A stretch of 64,000 nt of DNA, taken from positions 12,176,562-12,240,561 of the forward strand of contig OY783191.1 of assembly GCA_963678675.1 (NCBI GenBank), written 5' to 3'. The translations under genes and the position numbers were made by a program. Numbering within the stretch: the stretch's first letter is position 1; every line of letters starts with the position of its first letter. This DNA comes from Xiphydria camelus (lineage: Eukaryota > Arthropoda > Insecta > Hymenoptera > Xiphydriidae). Under the pieces are notes generated by a model that saw only the letters and a program-made list of their open reading frames with translations, did not search any database and had not been told where the DNA came from. Shown here one piece after another: positions 42,544-53,284 of this stretch.

Positions 42544-44205
42544 TTGTGTATAAACTAGGGGGCATCCGCCCCCTGCTCGCTTCGCTCGCCAACCCCCGGG
42601 GGGCTATCGCTCCTGCGCCGCTATCGCGGCGCTCCCTCAAGTTTGTAGGGGACGGCGGTCGGTCAACGGACTTATCTCGCGACGCCTTCGCGTCGCTCGA
42701 ATTCGACAAAATGCCGGCCAAACGGGTAGACGGGCCTGCCAACCGTGGGTGACCCATGATGTAATACAAAATTACCGTATAGTAATCTCCTTGGCTGGCT
42801 TGCAGCGCGCTGAACGACGACCGATAGTATACTACAGCCGATTGGTGACCGACGCGCTGCAGAGGACGGGAAATATTTTGAAGGAAAACTGTGTTTAAAG
42901 TGAAACTTCTTTGCTGAGGGTAGTGAAATCGCGCGACGTGTAACGAAATACACACTTTAGCGCTCTCCACCCTGGCTCACTCAACGCTCTCGACCGTGCC
43001 CCATTCCACCGCTCATGAGGCGACGCAGTGTCGGATTTCTACTGAGGACGAAAGAAAGAAACCAGTCATTGATGATCCATATCATGATCCCCGTATGCTC
43101 TTTTATGCAGGCCATAGATGCTACTGTCTACCATACGGTCTGCCTGCGCAGGTCTGCCGTAGCGTGTATGGGACGGTTCGGTATACCGGAGAGGTCCTTC
43201 AGTTTCACCGTACGGTCGCGCTCGAAAGAACCGATTTTCGATCTTACTCCGGTCGCCTGTGCAGGTCCGCCATCGCTCCCCATACACGCTCCAGTTTGCC
43301 TGCGCAGGTCTGCCACCGTACGGTGGACCGTACAGTAGACCGTAGCATGTATGGCCCGCATTAGTTAGTTCCGTGGAGAGTGTGAAAGAGTTTCTTCCAA
43401 GCGCATTCTGATAAAGAATATTGTTTGTAGTGAGAACACAGTGCTTTTACTTAATTCCGAACGCCTATTTCCTACGTAAATGAGTACTGACCATTCTTTC
43501 GTGTGTATTATGTAGGTATATATGTATGTATATAATTATATTATGGCATTATGGCAAAAAACGGTCAAAAAAAATAAACTCCTGTAGGAGTTGGTGAAGT
43601 AGGAGGAAGAGGTGGAGGTGGAGAAGGAGGAGTATAGATTGTGGAGTTTTTTCTGTCATGGTAATAGAAGCAGACGCTATGTAATAATATGCGGGCTACT
43701 CGGCTGACTTGCAACGCACCGATCGACGATCGATAGCATACTAAATCCCGTTGGCGGCCGATATAAATTGTCGTGGAGTTTTTTCCGTCATGGTAATCAT
43801 GTGAAGCCGACGATATGTAATGATCTGTTCGACTGGCTTGCAACGCCGGCCAAACGGGTAGACGGGTCTCTGCTCGACTGGCTTGCACCGCACCGATCGA
43901 CGACCGATAGCATACTGCATCCTATTGGCGGCTGACGTGTGGTGGGGGGGACGTGCTTGGTGGGAGGACGCCGCGGTAGACGATAAGTGGACCGATGCGT
44001 CAGTGGGCGATTGGTGGGGTGGGTTTCAGATAGTTCGGTCGGACGTCGATCCGAAAAACTATTTTATAGAATAGAGAGATAAATAAAAATGAAGGGAAAA
44101 TATCTGGTCGATATTGTCCGATACCATTTTCCTCGCGGTGGAGCGCGTAAAGACTAATCGAGTCGGTCGGAGGCAGCGCGTTTCGTGAACCTTTTGGTTC
44201 GGGCT
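42544..44205. other. Repeat-rich region between the gag-like ORF and the candidate LTR
   Basis: No convincing gene. A block of about 80 bp (GGCTTGCAACGCACCGATCG, ACCGATAGCATACT) occurs at about 42790-42850, 43695-43770 and 43880-43935, with shorter pieces between. GCCTGCGCAGGTCTGCC recurs at 43141 and 43298 with a variant at about 43255. A G-rich GAGGTGGAGGTGGAGAAGG tract lies at about 43600. Confidence 0.5.
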
Positions 44206-44206
44206 A

Positions 44207-44219
44207 AGGAGGGGGGAGT
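44207..44219 (+). promoter_or_regulatory. Candidate polypurine tract
   Basis: AAGGAGGGGGGAG immediately precedes TT and TGTGACGTGG, the expected layout of a plus-strand primer next to the start of a 3' LTR. Confidence 0.4.
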
Positions 44220-44753
44220 TTGTGACGTGGAGAATCGCTCCAGGTCACAAAAAGCGTGCAAGCGGCCCTTTCGTGGTCATGCGTGCGAATCGGCCCCCAA
44301 AAGGACATTGCGATAAGGCAGGCGCGCGGTCGCGACTAGTCGGGTCGGGAGCGAACGGATGTCGCCGAGCCATCTCGCAGGCTCGAGCGACAACACGATC
44401 GACACCATCGTTATCGGGAGCGAGGAGTTCGAAAAGTGGGAAGGAGGAGACGAGCAGCAGTTCCCGATAGTCTGGGAGAGAGCGAGAGCGTGACAGGCGA
44501 CGAGCAGTGAGTGACCGTAAAAGGATAGCCCGTGCGAATAGTGAAAAATGAGAGTACGAGGACGAAGACGGCCGAGAGTTCCGAAGGAGTCTGGGGGCCT
44601 TACGAGATCCCGAGCGCATCCCCCCAAGTAGCCAACCGCCAGGGAGCGAGCGAGGGAGCAACCGACCTCGGACCACGTTTGACCGCAGCACCGGTACGCA
44701 CTCTCCTCCCAAATTGCTCAACCTCCGACGCTCCGCCGCGCCGCGCCGATTTA

Positions 44754-45846
44754 GGGCCGGTTTATCAGTGCGCAGTTAAATCTGCCAGCTTAATAGCTGG
44801 CAGTTAACTCTAACTGTCAGTCAAAGGTTCTGTTACAGTAACAAGTGTTTATCCTGCCTTCAATTAGCTAGCAGTTACACTGCCGCCAGCTACATAAAAT
44901 GAAAGTTTGGAATCACAGTTCCTTCCGTGAAACGCACCAACGGAAATGAATGGGTGCGTTCAGCAGATATCGCTCCTTGAGAGCATTCGACGGTCATTGG
45001 TTGAAATTGAACATTTAGCCAATGACTATCGAAAATCACTCAAGCCGTTGGTGAGCCGGCAATACTCGACATATCGAGTCATAACCTCAATTACAGCGTC
45101 TGCGAGCTGTCAGTTCGACTCGCGTGTGATTTTTTGGTTAAGAAGCCGTCAGCGTTTAACGTTAACGCGTGTTATTAATTAAAACATTCGAGGCAAGATC
45201 TTTGATTGATGCTGAAGATTTACTGACATTCAATAAGTCACCAACAGTTATTAAAAAATTTCCCGTTGCATAATACCTTAGAGTTAGAAGCAACTGATTC
45301 ATAGGGGTGATCGAATGGTTCCTAATAAAAGCATAAACATGTTACATAATTTCAAAAAATGTTATTTCGATAGCTATCTACTTACCAGTCAGTGGGAGAT
45401 TCAATCAAATGTTCAATTTGCTCAAGAACTAGTAGCACTGTATTTTTCGATAGTCGAAATCTCCTATGAAATTCGACATCATCCAGTTCTTCTAAAAGGT
45501 TATTTCTTTCCTTAACTATATAAGGTCTTCTCTCATATTCAAAAAAAATCCAACAAGTCCTCGTCCTCATCACTAATGTCGATTTCTTCAAAATGCATTT
45601 TAATTCTTATTATTTCAAACACAACAACCTAACCTTACTTTCTGTTGCTGTTTCTTTGCTACCATTTAGGTATAGCCGCCAGTTATTTCCTTAACAGGCA
45701 AAGAAAGCGCCTGTTAAAGTAGCCGAGATATTAGCTTACAGTTTGTCTGACCCAGGACACTGATAAACAGTTTGACGTTATTTTGACCTACAGCTATAAC
45801 TTGACCAACAGTTAAAGTAGATAGCTGTGTACTGATAAACCGGCCC
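44754..45846 (-). mobile_element. PIF/Harbinger non-autonomous element, TTA-flanked
   Basis: GGGCCGGTTTATCAGTG at 44754 and its reverse complement ending CCGGCCC at 45846, flanked by TTA at 44751-44753 and 45847-45849. Removing it restores continuous GC-rich LTR sequence. It keeps only the 5' part of a transposase gene. Confidence 0.8.
45382..45591 (-). pseudogene. Harbinger transposase N-terminal fragment
   Basis: The frame encodes ERNNLLEELDDVEFHRRFRL, then SKNTVLLVLEQIEHLIESP, ending TDW and a stop. The (E/D)FHRRFRLSK block followed by a leucine-rich helix is the N-terminal domain of animal PIF/Harbinger nucleases. The catalytic DDE region is deleted. A longer in-frame start is not obvious, so ATG at 45591 is nominal. 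Confidence 0.6.
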
Positions 45847-46347
45847 TTAGCCTTTAACCGTCGCCTTCGCCCTAGCGTTCCCCCTCGTCGGCGAATCGAG
45901 TGGTGCATGTTGCATCGTGCGACACCACCCCGCCGAATTCCGATCGGTGGACGCGAGCGTTTCGCTTCGTTAGCGAATTCCGTACTCGATCGCGAGTGCC
46001 GTTCGGGGACACCCGTTAAGTCCCCAGTTCGAATAAAGGGTTTTGTCAATAGCCGCCGGCTATTTTCTTTCTCGCGCCCCTGTTCGAGGATCTCGTCCTC
46101 CCGCGTCCTAGCCAACGTTTTTCGAACCGCCCCTCCACCACTTGCTGGGTAGCCGAGCCCGTTGGAGATCGGACCGTTTCCGATCTCCCGGTTATCGTCC
46201 GTTTTCGGAGACCTCGTTCGTCTACTCGAGTGGCGGGATCGTGACCCGCCTGGCGCCCATCGTTTTCGTCGTCCCGCGCGCAGTATCGTAACCGCCTGAA
46301 TGTGAGTAGCGGAGGGCTCCGAAGGCCTTTACCGAAACACTACGTCA

Positions 46348-47479
46348 TATTACATATATTTGAAAATATACAACAAAATCTATAATTATTTATCAGAACC
46401 CATTCGAAATGTTCTTACAATTTCATATTGATTTACATATAAAGTTGCAGTTTCATTGCTTCTTACCATTAATATATCGCACACCTAGATCAAAACAGTA
46501 TCAACTCAAAAAAACTCATTTTCCAGAAATGACGAAAAACTGATTCTCGTGTCGATATGTGATAAGGGGTTTATTTCTTTGTTTTAATGAATGAACATGG
46601 CATTTTAAAGAAAGTTAAGATTGAAACTTTTTATTATAAATCAACTAGGTGAGCAAAAAATTGGCTTTTTTGAGTTACTACCGTTTTGTTAGTCAAATTT
46701 GACCCTTTTTTTTTCACTATTTAGACTTGAATCGCTTTTGTTGAATTTTTTTGAGTTGATTCAGTTTTACACACATTTCAAGAAAGGTGTAGTTTCTTGT
46801 TTAATTTTCCTTTAGCTTGAATGATGTATAACAAAGAATTCATAGGAATCTTCTTTTATTGGACATGAAATCTTCCTGAACAAAATGAAAGTTTATTTTA
46901 TTAAAAAATCCTTGCAAATACACAGTGAAACAAATAAGTGTATTAATCCAATGATAGTCCAGAAGTAGCCGTACTTACAAAAATATCTTTCAACAATAAT
47001 AAAGTACAAAAACGATTTATAAACCTGACTATACATAAAGAAAATGCTCTAAATTATAATTTATTATTAAGTTTTACCTTTATTGAAACAACATTTCAAA
47101 ATCATATTATTATATTCTATCAAGAAGTTCTAACCCTGAAAAGGGAAAGCTTATTCTTACTACTTTATAGATGGTCCAAATGAAGAAAAAAATTACATTC
47201 TTGATATTTAATTTTGATCTAACACATTTTTAAAGTAGGACTCATAGTACTGATTTGGAATAACTTCCTTATCAATTAGTTCTTGAATGTATTTCCTTTT
47301 CGCATTAGACGGAGGAATTCTTTCTGTGTATGCTAGCGTCAAATTAGCAGAAACCAAGGATTGATTTGTGGCACCGTTAGAACGGGATATTCGCGCATAA
47401 ATAGCTACGGTTCATGGAACATACCGTCCGCCTTGCCATCGGAATTGACCCTTGATTAACTAGAGATATGTATTATATA
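46348..47479. other. AT-rich spacer with a repeat tip shared with 60.95 kb
   Basis: CGCACACCTAGATCAAAACA and AGTATCAACTCAAAAA at about 46478-46515 are inverted relative to about 60945-60983. The rest is AT-rich with no gene. Confidence 0.5.
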
Positions 47480-47612
47480 CCCCACAAAAACAGATTCTCT
47501 GTAAAAAAAAAGGCGGCATGTTCATTCAGTGCCAACAAAAATTGATACCTACGTAACATACTCTCCAAAAAAGATTTGAAATCAATTAAGATCGCCATGT
47601 TCAAGATTTATA

Positions 47613-48078
47613 CAGGGTGTTCATTTTAAAACTTACCACCCACGTTATCTGCGTAAAGAGACATATTTCTGAAAATCGCCGAGACACGTCAACAAAATTA
47701 TTGAGGGGGAACATTTTTTATAAAAATTCGACGCCCCCCCCCCCCTCAACCACCTGACTCCGGGGGCGGTAACCCCAATATTCTTAAATGGAACAGGGGG
47801 TCGAGTGATACCTCATTTTAACGTCAAATTTGAAAAGTAGGACGTCAAAATGTACACAATTAAAAGCCCTTTAAAATGAGGTATCACTCGACCCCCTGTT
47901 CCATTTAAGAATATTGGGGTTACCGCCCCCGGAGTCAGGTGGTTGAGGGGGGGGGGGCGTCGAATTTTTATAAAAAATGTTCCCCCTCAATAATTTTGTT
48001 GACGTGTCTCGGCGATTTTCAGAAATATGTCTCTTTACGCAGATAACGTGGGTGGTAAGTTTTAAAATGAACACCCTG
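47613..48078. mobile_element. 466-bp palindromic MITE, copy 1
   Basis: CAGGGTGTTCATTTTAAAAC to its reverse complement, TA on both sides. The whole element is a hairpin with a loop near AAGTAGGACGTCAAAATG. C- and G-runs in the arms differ slightly in length between copies. Confidence 0.85.
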
Positions 48079-48218
48079 TATATAAAAAGTAAAAGGCATC
48101 ATTTGAAAGGAAAATTATTGTAAATCAAGTTACTAAAAAATTCGACTAAAGAATTTATAAAAAAATTTTAATAAAAAAGAACTTGCCGCGTTTAAGTTTT
48201 CATCTTTTGTCCACTATA

Positions 48219-48335
48219 CCGAATAATTGGTAGTACTTGGACGGTGCTAGAGTAATTCATAAATTGCACTGCCGAAGTCAAATTCAGAGAAATTCAGAAG
48301 GCCCCCGCCTGATTGGTTTCCCGTGCGACATTCGG
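48219..48335. mobile_element. Hairpin element E, degenerate CCGTATGTC-family member
   Basis: TA-CCGAAT at 48219 and ATTCGG-TA ending at 48335. It keeps CACTGCCGAAGTCAAATTC, the family's subterminal block, but only one side is well preserved. Confidence 0.45.
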
Positions 48336-48549
48336 TATACTGGTGGTATCATATAAGTGTATGAATTTATTTAAAATCATAAGTGCATAAACATCGAGTA
48401 TAATTCTGTCTGAATTTTTTATTTTGAAGGAAAAAAACGCGGCAAGTTCTTTGTTATTAAATTTTTTTTATAAATTCTTTAGTCGAATTTTTTAGTAACT
48501 TGATTTACAATAATTTTCCTTTCAGATGATGCCTTTTACTTTTTATATA

Positions 48550-49015
48550 CAGGGTGTTCATTTTAAAACTTACCACCCACGTTATCTGCGTAAAGAGACA
48601 TATTTCTGAAAATCGCCGAGACACGTCAACAAAATTATTGAGGGGGAACATTTTTTATAAAAATTCGACGCCCCCCCCCCCTCAACCACCTGACTCGGGG
48701 GCGGTAACCCCAATATTCTTAAATGGAACAGGGGGTCGAGTGATACCTCATTTTAACGTCAAATTTGAAAAGTAGGACGTCAAAATGTACACAATTAAAA
48801 GCCCTTTAAAATGAGGTATCACTCGACCCCCTGTTCCATTTAAGAATATTGGGGTTACCGCCCCCGGAGTCAGGTGGTTGAGGGGGGGGGGGGGCGTCGA
48901 ATTTTTATAAAAAATGTTCCCCCTCAATAATTTTGTTGACGTGTCTCGGCGATTTTCAGAAATATGTCTCTTTACGCAGATAACGTGGGTGGTAAGTTTT
49001 AAAATGAACACCCTG
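48550..49015. mobile_element. 466-bp palindromic MITE, copy 2
   Basis: Same ends, TA flanks and length as the copy at 47613-48078, in the mirrored arm. Confidence 0.85.
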
Positions 49016-49342
49016 TATAAATCTTGAACATGGCGATCTTAATTGATTTCAAATCTTTTTTGGAGAGTATGTTACGTAGGTATCAATTTTTGTTGGCACT
49101 GAATGAACATGCCGCCTTTTTTTTTACAGAGAATCTGTTTTTGTGGGGGGATTTCATTACTTTTTAGAATTTATTCATGAGGAGAATACGTACATGTAGA
49201 AGAATAGCTTTCTATTACCACAAAATTAAAGTCTCACATTTTATACCGATACGAGCCAATTAATTATAACCACTTACTTACTTTTGATTTATTCTCGTGA
49301 TATTTTGAAAGGGATTTATAGACTAGAGAGCCCTTATATTTT

Positions 49343-49786
49343 TCACTTTGCCTTAGTATTTTGGAGAAATAAAACATATACCGCTTTCGAATTTACAGGC
49401 CATCGGATTTTTCTTATATTTTGGTCGTCTACAGAAATCCATGAAGACGTTTTACCTTCCACTCTAATTGTAAGTATACTCTTCCAATGACCATGACGAA
49501 TTGTTTCATCACATGTAAAGATACCACTTATGACAGTATATATGTTGTTACATATATTAACTCGAGACGTTGGAATAGTTTTAAGAAATCCTTTTGCATG
49601 CACCGCTGAAATTTCACCCTTACTCATAAATAAATTTAATGTAATTATTACTACATCATTTACAGATTCGATGCTGACCTTACGACTCATTTCAATTCGA
49701 GTAGAACATTCATTGCAAATATCATCATAAACATGCCAATGCGAATAAAAATCATCTATTAACTGTTGCAGATCAAGTATTCCGTT
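49343..49786 (-). pseudogene. Ubiquitin-specific-protease-like (C19) C-terminal domain
   Basis: The frame is open upstream of the first ATG (49690) to about 49786, where it runs into a hairpin: GILDLQQLIDDFYSHWHVYD, then DICNECSTRIE (CxxC-like finger). It ends with GHWKSILTIR and SSWISVDDQN...YVLFLQN, the order of the USP His box (normally GHY), the W-x-x-DD motif and the final YVLFY strand. USPs cleave ubiquitin chains; the catalytic Cys box would lie upstream and is absent. USP-like domains also occur in some large transposon proteins, so the origin (host or element) is open. Confidence 0.45.
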
Positions 49787-49880
49787 GTGGTGGGGGTCCT
49801 GATTGGTCTACTCGCAAAGATGCGTATACGTTTCTTAGCGAGTAGACCAATCAGGACCCCCGCCGCAACGGAATACTTGA
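49773..49880. repeat. 108-bp hairpin
   Basis: TCAAGTATTCCGTTGTGGTG onward pairs with its reverse complement ending at 49880, stem about 43 bp, loop GATGCGTATACGTTTC. It lies exactly where the USP-like frame loses its upstream part. Confidence 0.85.
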
Positions 49881-50376
49881 ACCTGATTGGTCTCTTCGAT
49901 GAGTTGCGTGCACGCAAAGATACGAGTGACTCGAGAAAGGCCCCCCTGATCTCCCGGTAGCTGTCAATTCGGGGATTCGGGAGATCGAAGCATGTAACCT
50001 CGAAATCAAGTGTACAAGTGATAAGATAATTATTCGGGTTTCTTCGGTGAGTTTCCCCAAGTGTTTAAAGTAGTTACTCCATTATTGTAATCCAATTTTA
50101 TTGTATCCTTTATTTTTCTGCCACGACTTTGATTGTTGATAGTGGATGGATCAGCTAATAAATTTGATTTTTATTCACTATCAACTATCAAAGTCGTGGC
50201 AGAAAAATAAGGGATACACACAATGGAATTGGATTACAGTAATGTAGTAACTACTTTATTATTATTTTTTCTTTATCGATATAGTCCCTCTTTCATATTA
50301 TACTATCCCAAGTTCGAATTTATATACCGATCTGTCAAACGTGAAGTGTACATGTACCTCACTTTTATCTCATTAA

Positions 50377-53280
50377 CCCTTTCGAGACCCGAGGCAGCTA
50401 TACTTGCCGAGCGCGCCCGGCCGGAAAAGACGCGAGGCAGCTATAGTTGCCCGAAAACACGGCTCTCTTACAATGTACGTAACTTAGGAACCGTTTGGAG
50501 TAGCGACACGATTAGTGGCTTCAACTGTTGGGAAAGAAATGAATTATGCAGTAGTATTGGTAGCGAGAAGAAGGCGGGGCTTCGTGACGCGACAGAAGCG
50601 GGGAAAGTGGAAGGAAGAGTGAGGCGACAGAGCGGCTGCTGGGCAATAACAAGGCGTGTGGTCTGGACGTGTTGTGACAGGCAGGAACCGGTTTTATTTG
50701 GCATTGTTTACGGTGGACTGCCAAAAGTACATAGTGACAGGTTATATAGGAAGTAGAGAGTTAGAGTTATAGGTAAATTATTATGCCTCGGCAAAAAGGT
50801 GAAAGGCCTCTTACACAGGCGGAAATACAGGCGGCACTTGACGAATCCTTTTGCCAAGATTCGGAGAGTGACGAAAATTTTGAAGAGGATGTAGATGATG
50901 ATGGAGATCAAGATGACGAGGACGAAGAGGATGATGAACAGGATGATGATGAGGGTGCTGCAGATCTTGGTGTTTGGAGAGATATTTTTGGAAATAACGA
51001 AGAGCTTCCGAAAATAAATTTCAACCCGGATCGCCTTGGCCCTTCAAATTGTGTCAGTGATTGTGAAAGTGAAAGTGACTTTTTCAAATTGTTTTTTACC
51101 GACAACCTTTTGAAAAGTATTTGTGATGAAACAAACCGATTTGCAAGAGCAAAAATTGAAGAGGCCTCCCCGATTACGCGCAACTCTCAGTGGTTCAATT
51201 TTTTTGATGTTACAGTGGAAGAGTTGCAAGTGTTTTTGGGCTATATTTTTTTGATGGCTATAAATGGTAAACCTCGATTTACTGACTATCACGCGACGAA
51301 CAAGCTCACGCGACAGGACATTTTCCGGGCTGTATCCACTCGACGCCGGTTCTTCCAAATTTTTCGGGCGTTACACCTGCAGCCACCACCTCCCGGTGGT
51401 CAGAATATGCAAACTCGCGGCCAAAAAGTGCAGAACATCGTTGAGTACATCGACGGGAAGTGCCGAGAAGTTTTTTCGCCCGGAGAGAATATCTGCGTGG
51501 ACGAGTCGACAATCGCTTTCAAGGGCAGAGTGATATTCAAGTGTTACAACCCCCAAAAACCGAAAAAATGGGGGTTACGTGCCTACATAGTCAGCTGCTC
51601 AGCAACCGGCTATGTTGTAGGATTTGTCGTTTATTTTGGCTCACCTACGACAGATAGCCTGATTCGCCCAGAACTCCCGTTCACCTCACGGATAGTGCTC
51701 CACTTAGTGAAGAAAGTGCAGGACGATTGTCCGGCGGAAGGGCGCCACCTGTATACAGACAGGTTCTACACCGGCGTCGACCTTGCCGACGAGCTGCTGA
51801 GAATGAAAATTCACACAACTGGTACAATAATGAGCAACAGGAAAAATCTTCCCCTTGAGGTAAGCTATTTTACCGTGAATTTTGTAAAACGAAACTAAAT
51901 AAGAAATAAACTAGTTACAAAAAAAACTTTTTTTGTTTAGGTCAAAGGCAAGCAGCTATCAAAACTAACGAAGGGCAAAATTTTAGTTTTGAGGAAAAAC
52001 AACACGACTGTCATTGCGTGGAAAGACAAAAGGCCGGTCCTCGCACTGTCTACGTATCACGGGGACCAAACGACGCAGGTTTCGCGGGTAAAAGCGGGTG
52101 GCGTCCACGAAGAGATCACAAAGCCCGCTGCAATAGCGGACTATACGGCGCACATGGGCGGAGTGGATCGAGCGGACCACTATTGTTCGTCTTATAATTT
52201 CGCTCGCAAATCTAAGAAATGGTGGAAGAAGGTGTTATTCTGGATTATGGAGGTCTCAATGGTCAACGCGTTCATCCTGTTCTCCGAAATACGAAAACAG
52301 AAAGGACTGAAACCGGTAAGATTTTATTACGAGGGGGTGGCGGGTGGGGGGCAATTATTACCTAAAAAATATTGGACCTGATATTTATGTGTAATTGTGT
52401 GCAGGATGACCATATCGACTTTCGTCTGCGCGTAATCGACCAGCTGATAGGAGACTGGAGAGTAGCCCCCAAGAGAAAACGCCCCCGTTCAGCCGACGGT
52501 GATATCCAAAGAATGAACGGGTTGTTTCACGAAATCAAAAAGGGAAAAACCAGCAGGGATTGCGCAGTATGTAGCGACCGCAGCAAGCCGAAGGGCCGAA
52601 AAACGTCTAACTATTTCTGTAAGACGTGCCCGACGAATCCGGCACTTTGCATGGACAATTGCTATAACGTTTATCATACTGTTGCCAAGTTCCGTAGGGT
52701 AGTTTGAGCCATTTAAATTTCCTAATTGTGCCATATGAAGTTTTTCATAGCAAATATGATACCATTTGTATATTTTTATACTTATCTATACAGCAAGAAG
52801 TTTTGCCAAATATAACGTAACTTTTTGTGCCATAAGCGAAAAAAACCTGAGCGACTACTTTTTTTTATTTCGACTCCTAAATCCAAAGCAGAGTTACAAA
52901 AACCCGAATATTATATACCGTTTTAAAGCTTAAGCTTGTGCGAAAATAATAGTACTTCTCAAACGCGTCTAACGAAAACTTTATAGCGACAAAAATAGCA
53001 ACGAAAAAAAAATTGCAGTTTTTCCTCCAACAAAATTGTAAGAAAATTAAATTTTAACCTACTCTAAAAAAAAGTTCTGCAGTTTATCGTTATTATCTTT
53101 GCATATAGTATTAGATACATCTTTCACCTTTCTAATAAAAAAAACTGGTCAGCGATATCTCAACAGTTGCGAGTTTTCTGATCAAAAGACTGAACGAACC
53201 TAGCGCGTCGCTACGCAGACCTCTAAAAGTAGTGCTTCGCTTAGCGTCAGAATAGGGCGTCAGGCGGGGTCCGGAAAGGG
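50377..53280 (+). mobile_element. piggyBac transposon, apparently complete (2.9 kb)
   Basis: CCCTTTCGAGACCCGAGG at 50377 and CGGGGTCCGGAAAGGG ending at 53280 are inverted ends with TTAA at 50373-50376 and 53281-53284. The mirrored arm of the host palindrome shows TTTCATTAAGTATTACTGC with a single TTAA. It contains one three-exon transposase gene with no visible lesion and about 570 bp of 3' noncoding sequence. Confidence 0.88.
50783..52707 (+). CDS. piggyBac transposase, three exons, 584 aa
   Basis: Exons 50783-51859, 51941-52315 and 52405-52707 are joined by GT-AG introns of 81 and 89 bp, keeping one frame. Residues 25-58 are strongly acidic. The DDE/D domain (PF13843-type) has D240 in ENICVDESTIAFKGR, D326 in HLYTDRFYTGVDLADEL and D435 in HMGGVDRADHY. 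The last exon carries a cysteine-rich domain (CAVCSDRSKPKGRK, FCKTCPTNPALCMDNCY) that in piggyBac binds the element's inverted ends. The enzyme excises and inserts at TTAA without leaving a footprint. Length fits the family (about 590). All catalytic and zinc residues are present, so this copy may be active. Start: first ATG, followed by a short basic stretch. Confidence 0.9.
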
Positions 53281-53284
53281 TTAA

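Larger units (their letters stand above)
44221..46347 (+). mobile_element. Candidate gypsy 3' LTR, split by a Harbinger element
   Basis: It begins TGTGACGT after a polypurine tract and could end ACTACGTCA at 46347, short inverse ends. AATAAA at about 46032 is followed by GGGTTTTGTC, as around an R region. Without the Harbinger insertion it is about 1 kb and evenly GC-rich. A matching 5' LTR is not in the window, so the limits are provisional. Confidence 0.4.
47480..49148. mobile_element. Palindrome containing a complete smaller palindrome in each arm
   Basis: The outer tips CCCCACAAAAACAGATTCTC and the reverse complement at 49148 pair through about 130 bp. Each arm then holds a 466-bp palindromic element (47613-48078 and 48550-49015), after which the inner arms (48080-48200 and 48420-48548) pair again, ending in a 200-bp centre that holds a degenerate CCGTATGTC-type hairpin. 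Confidence 0.85.
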
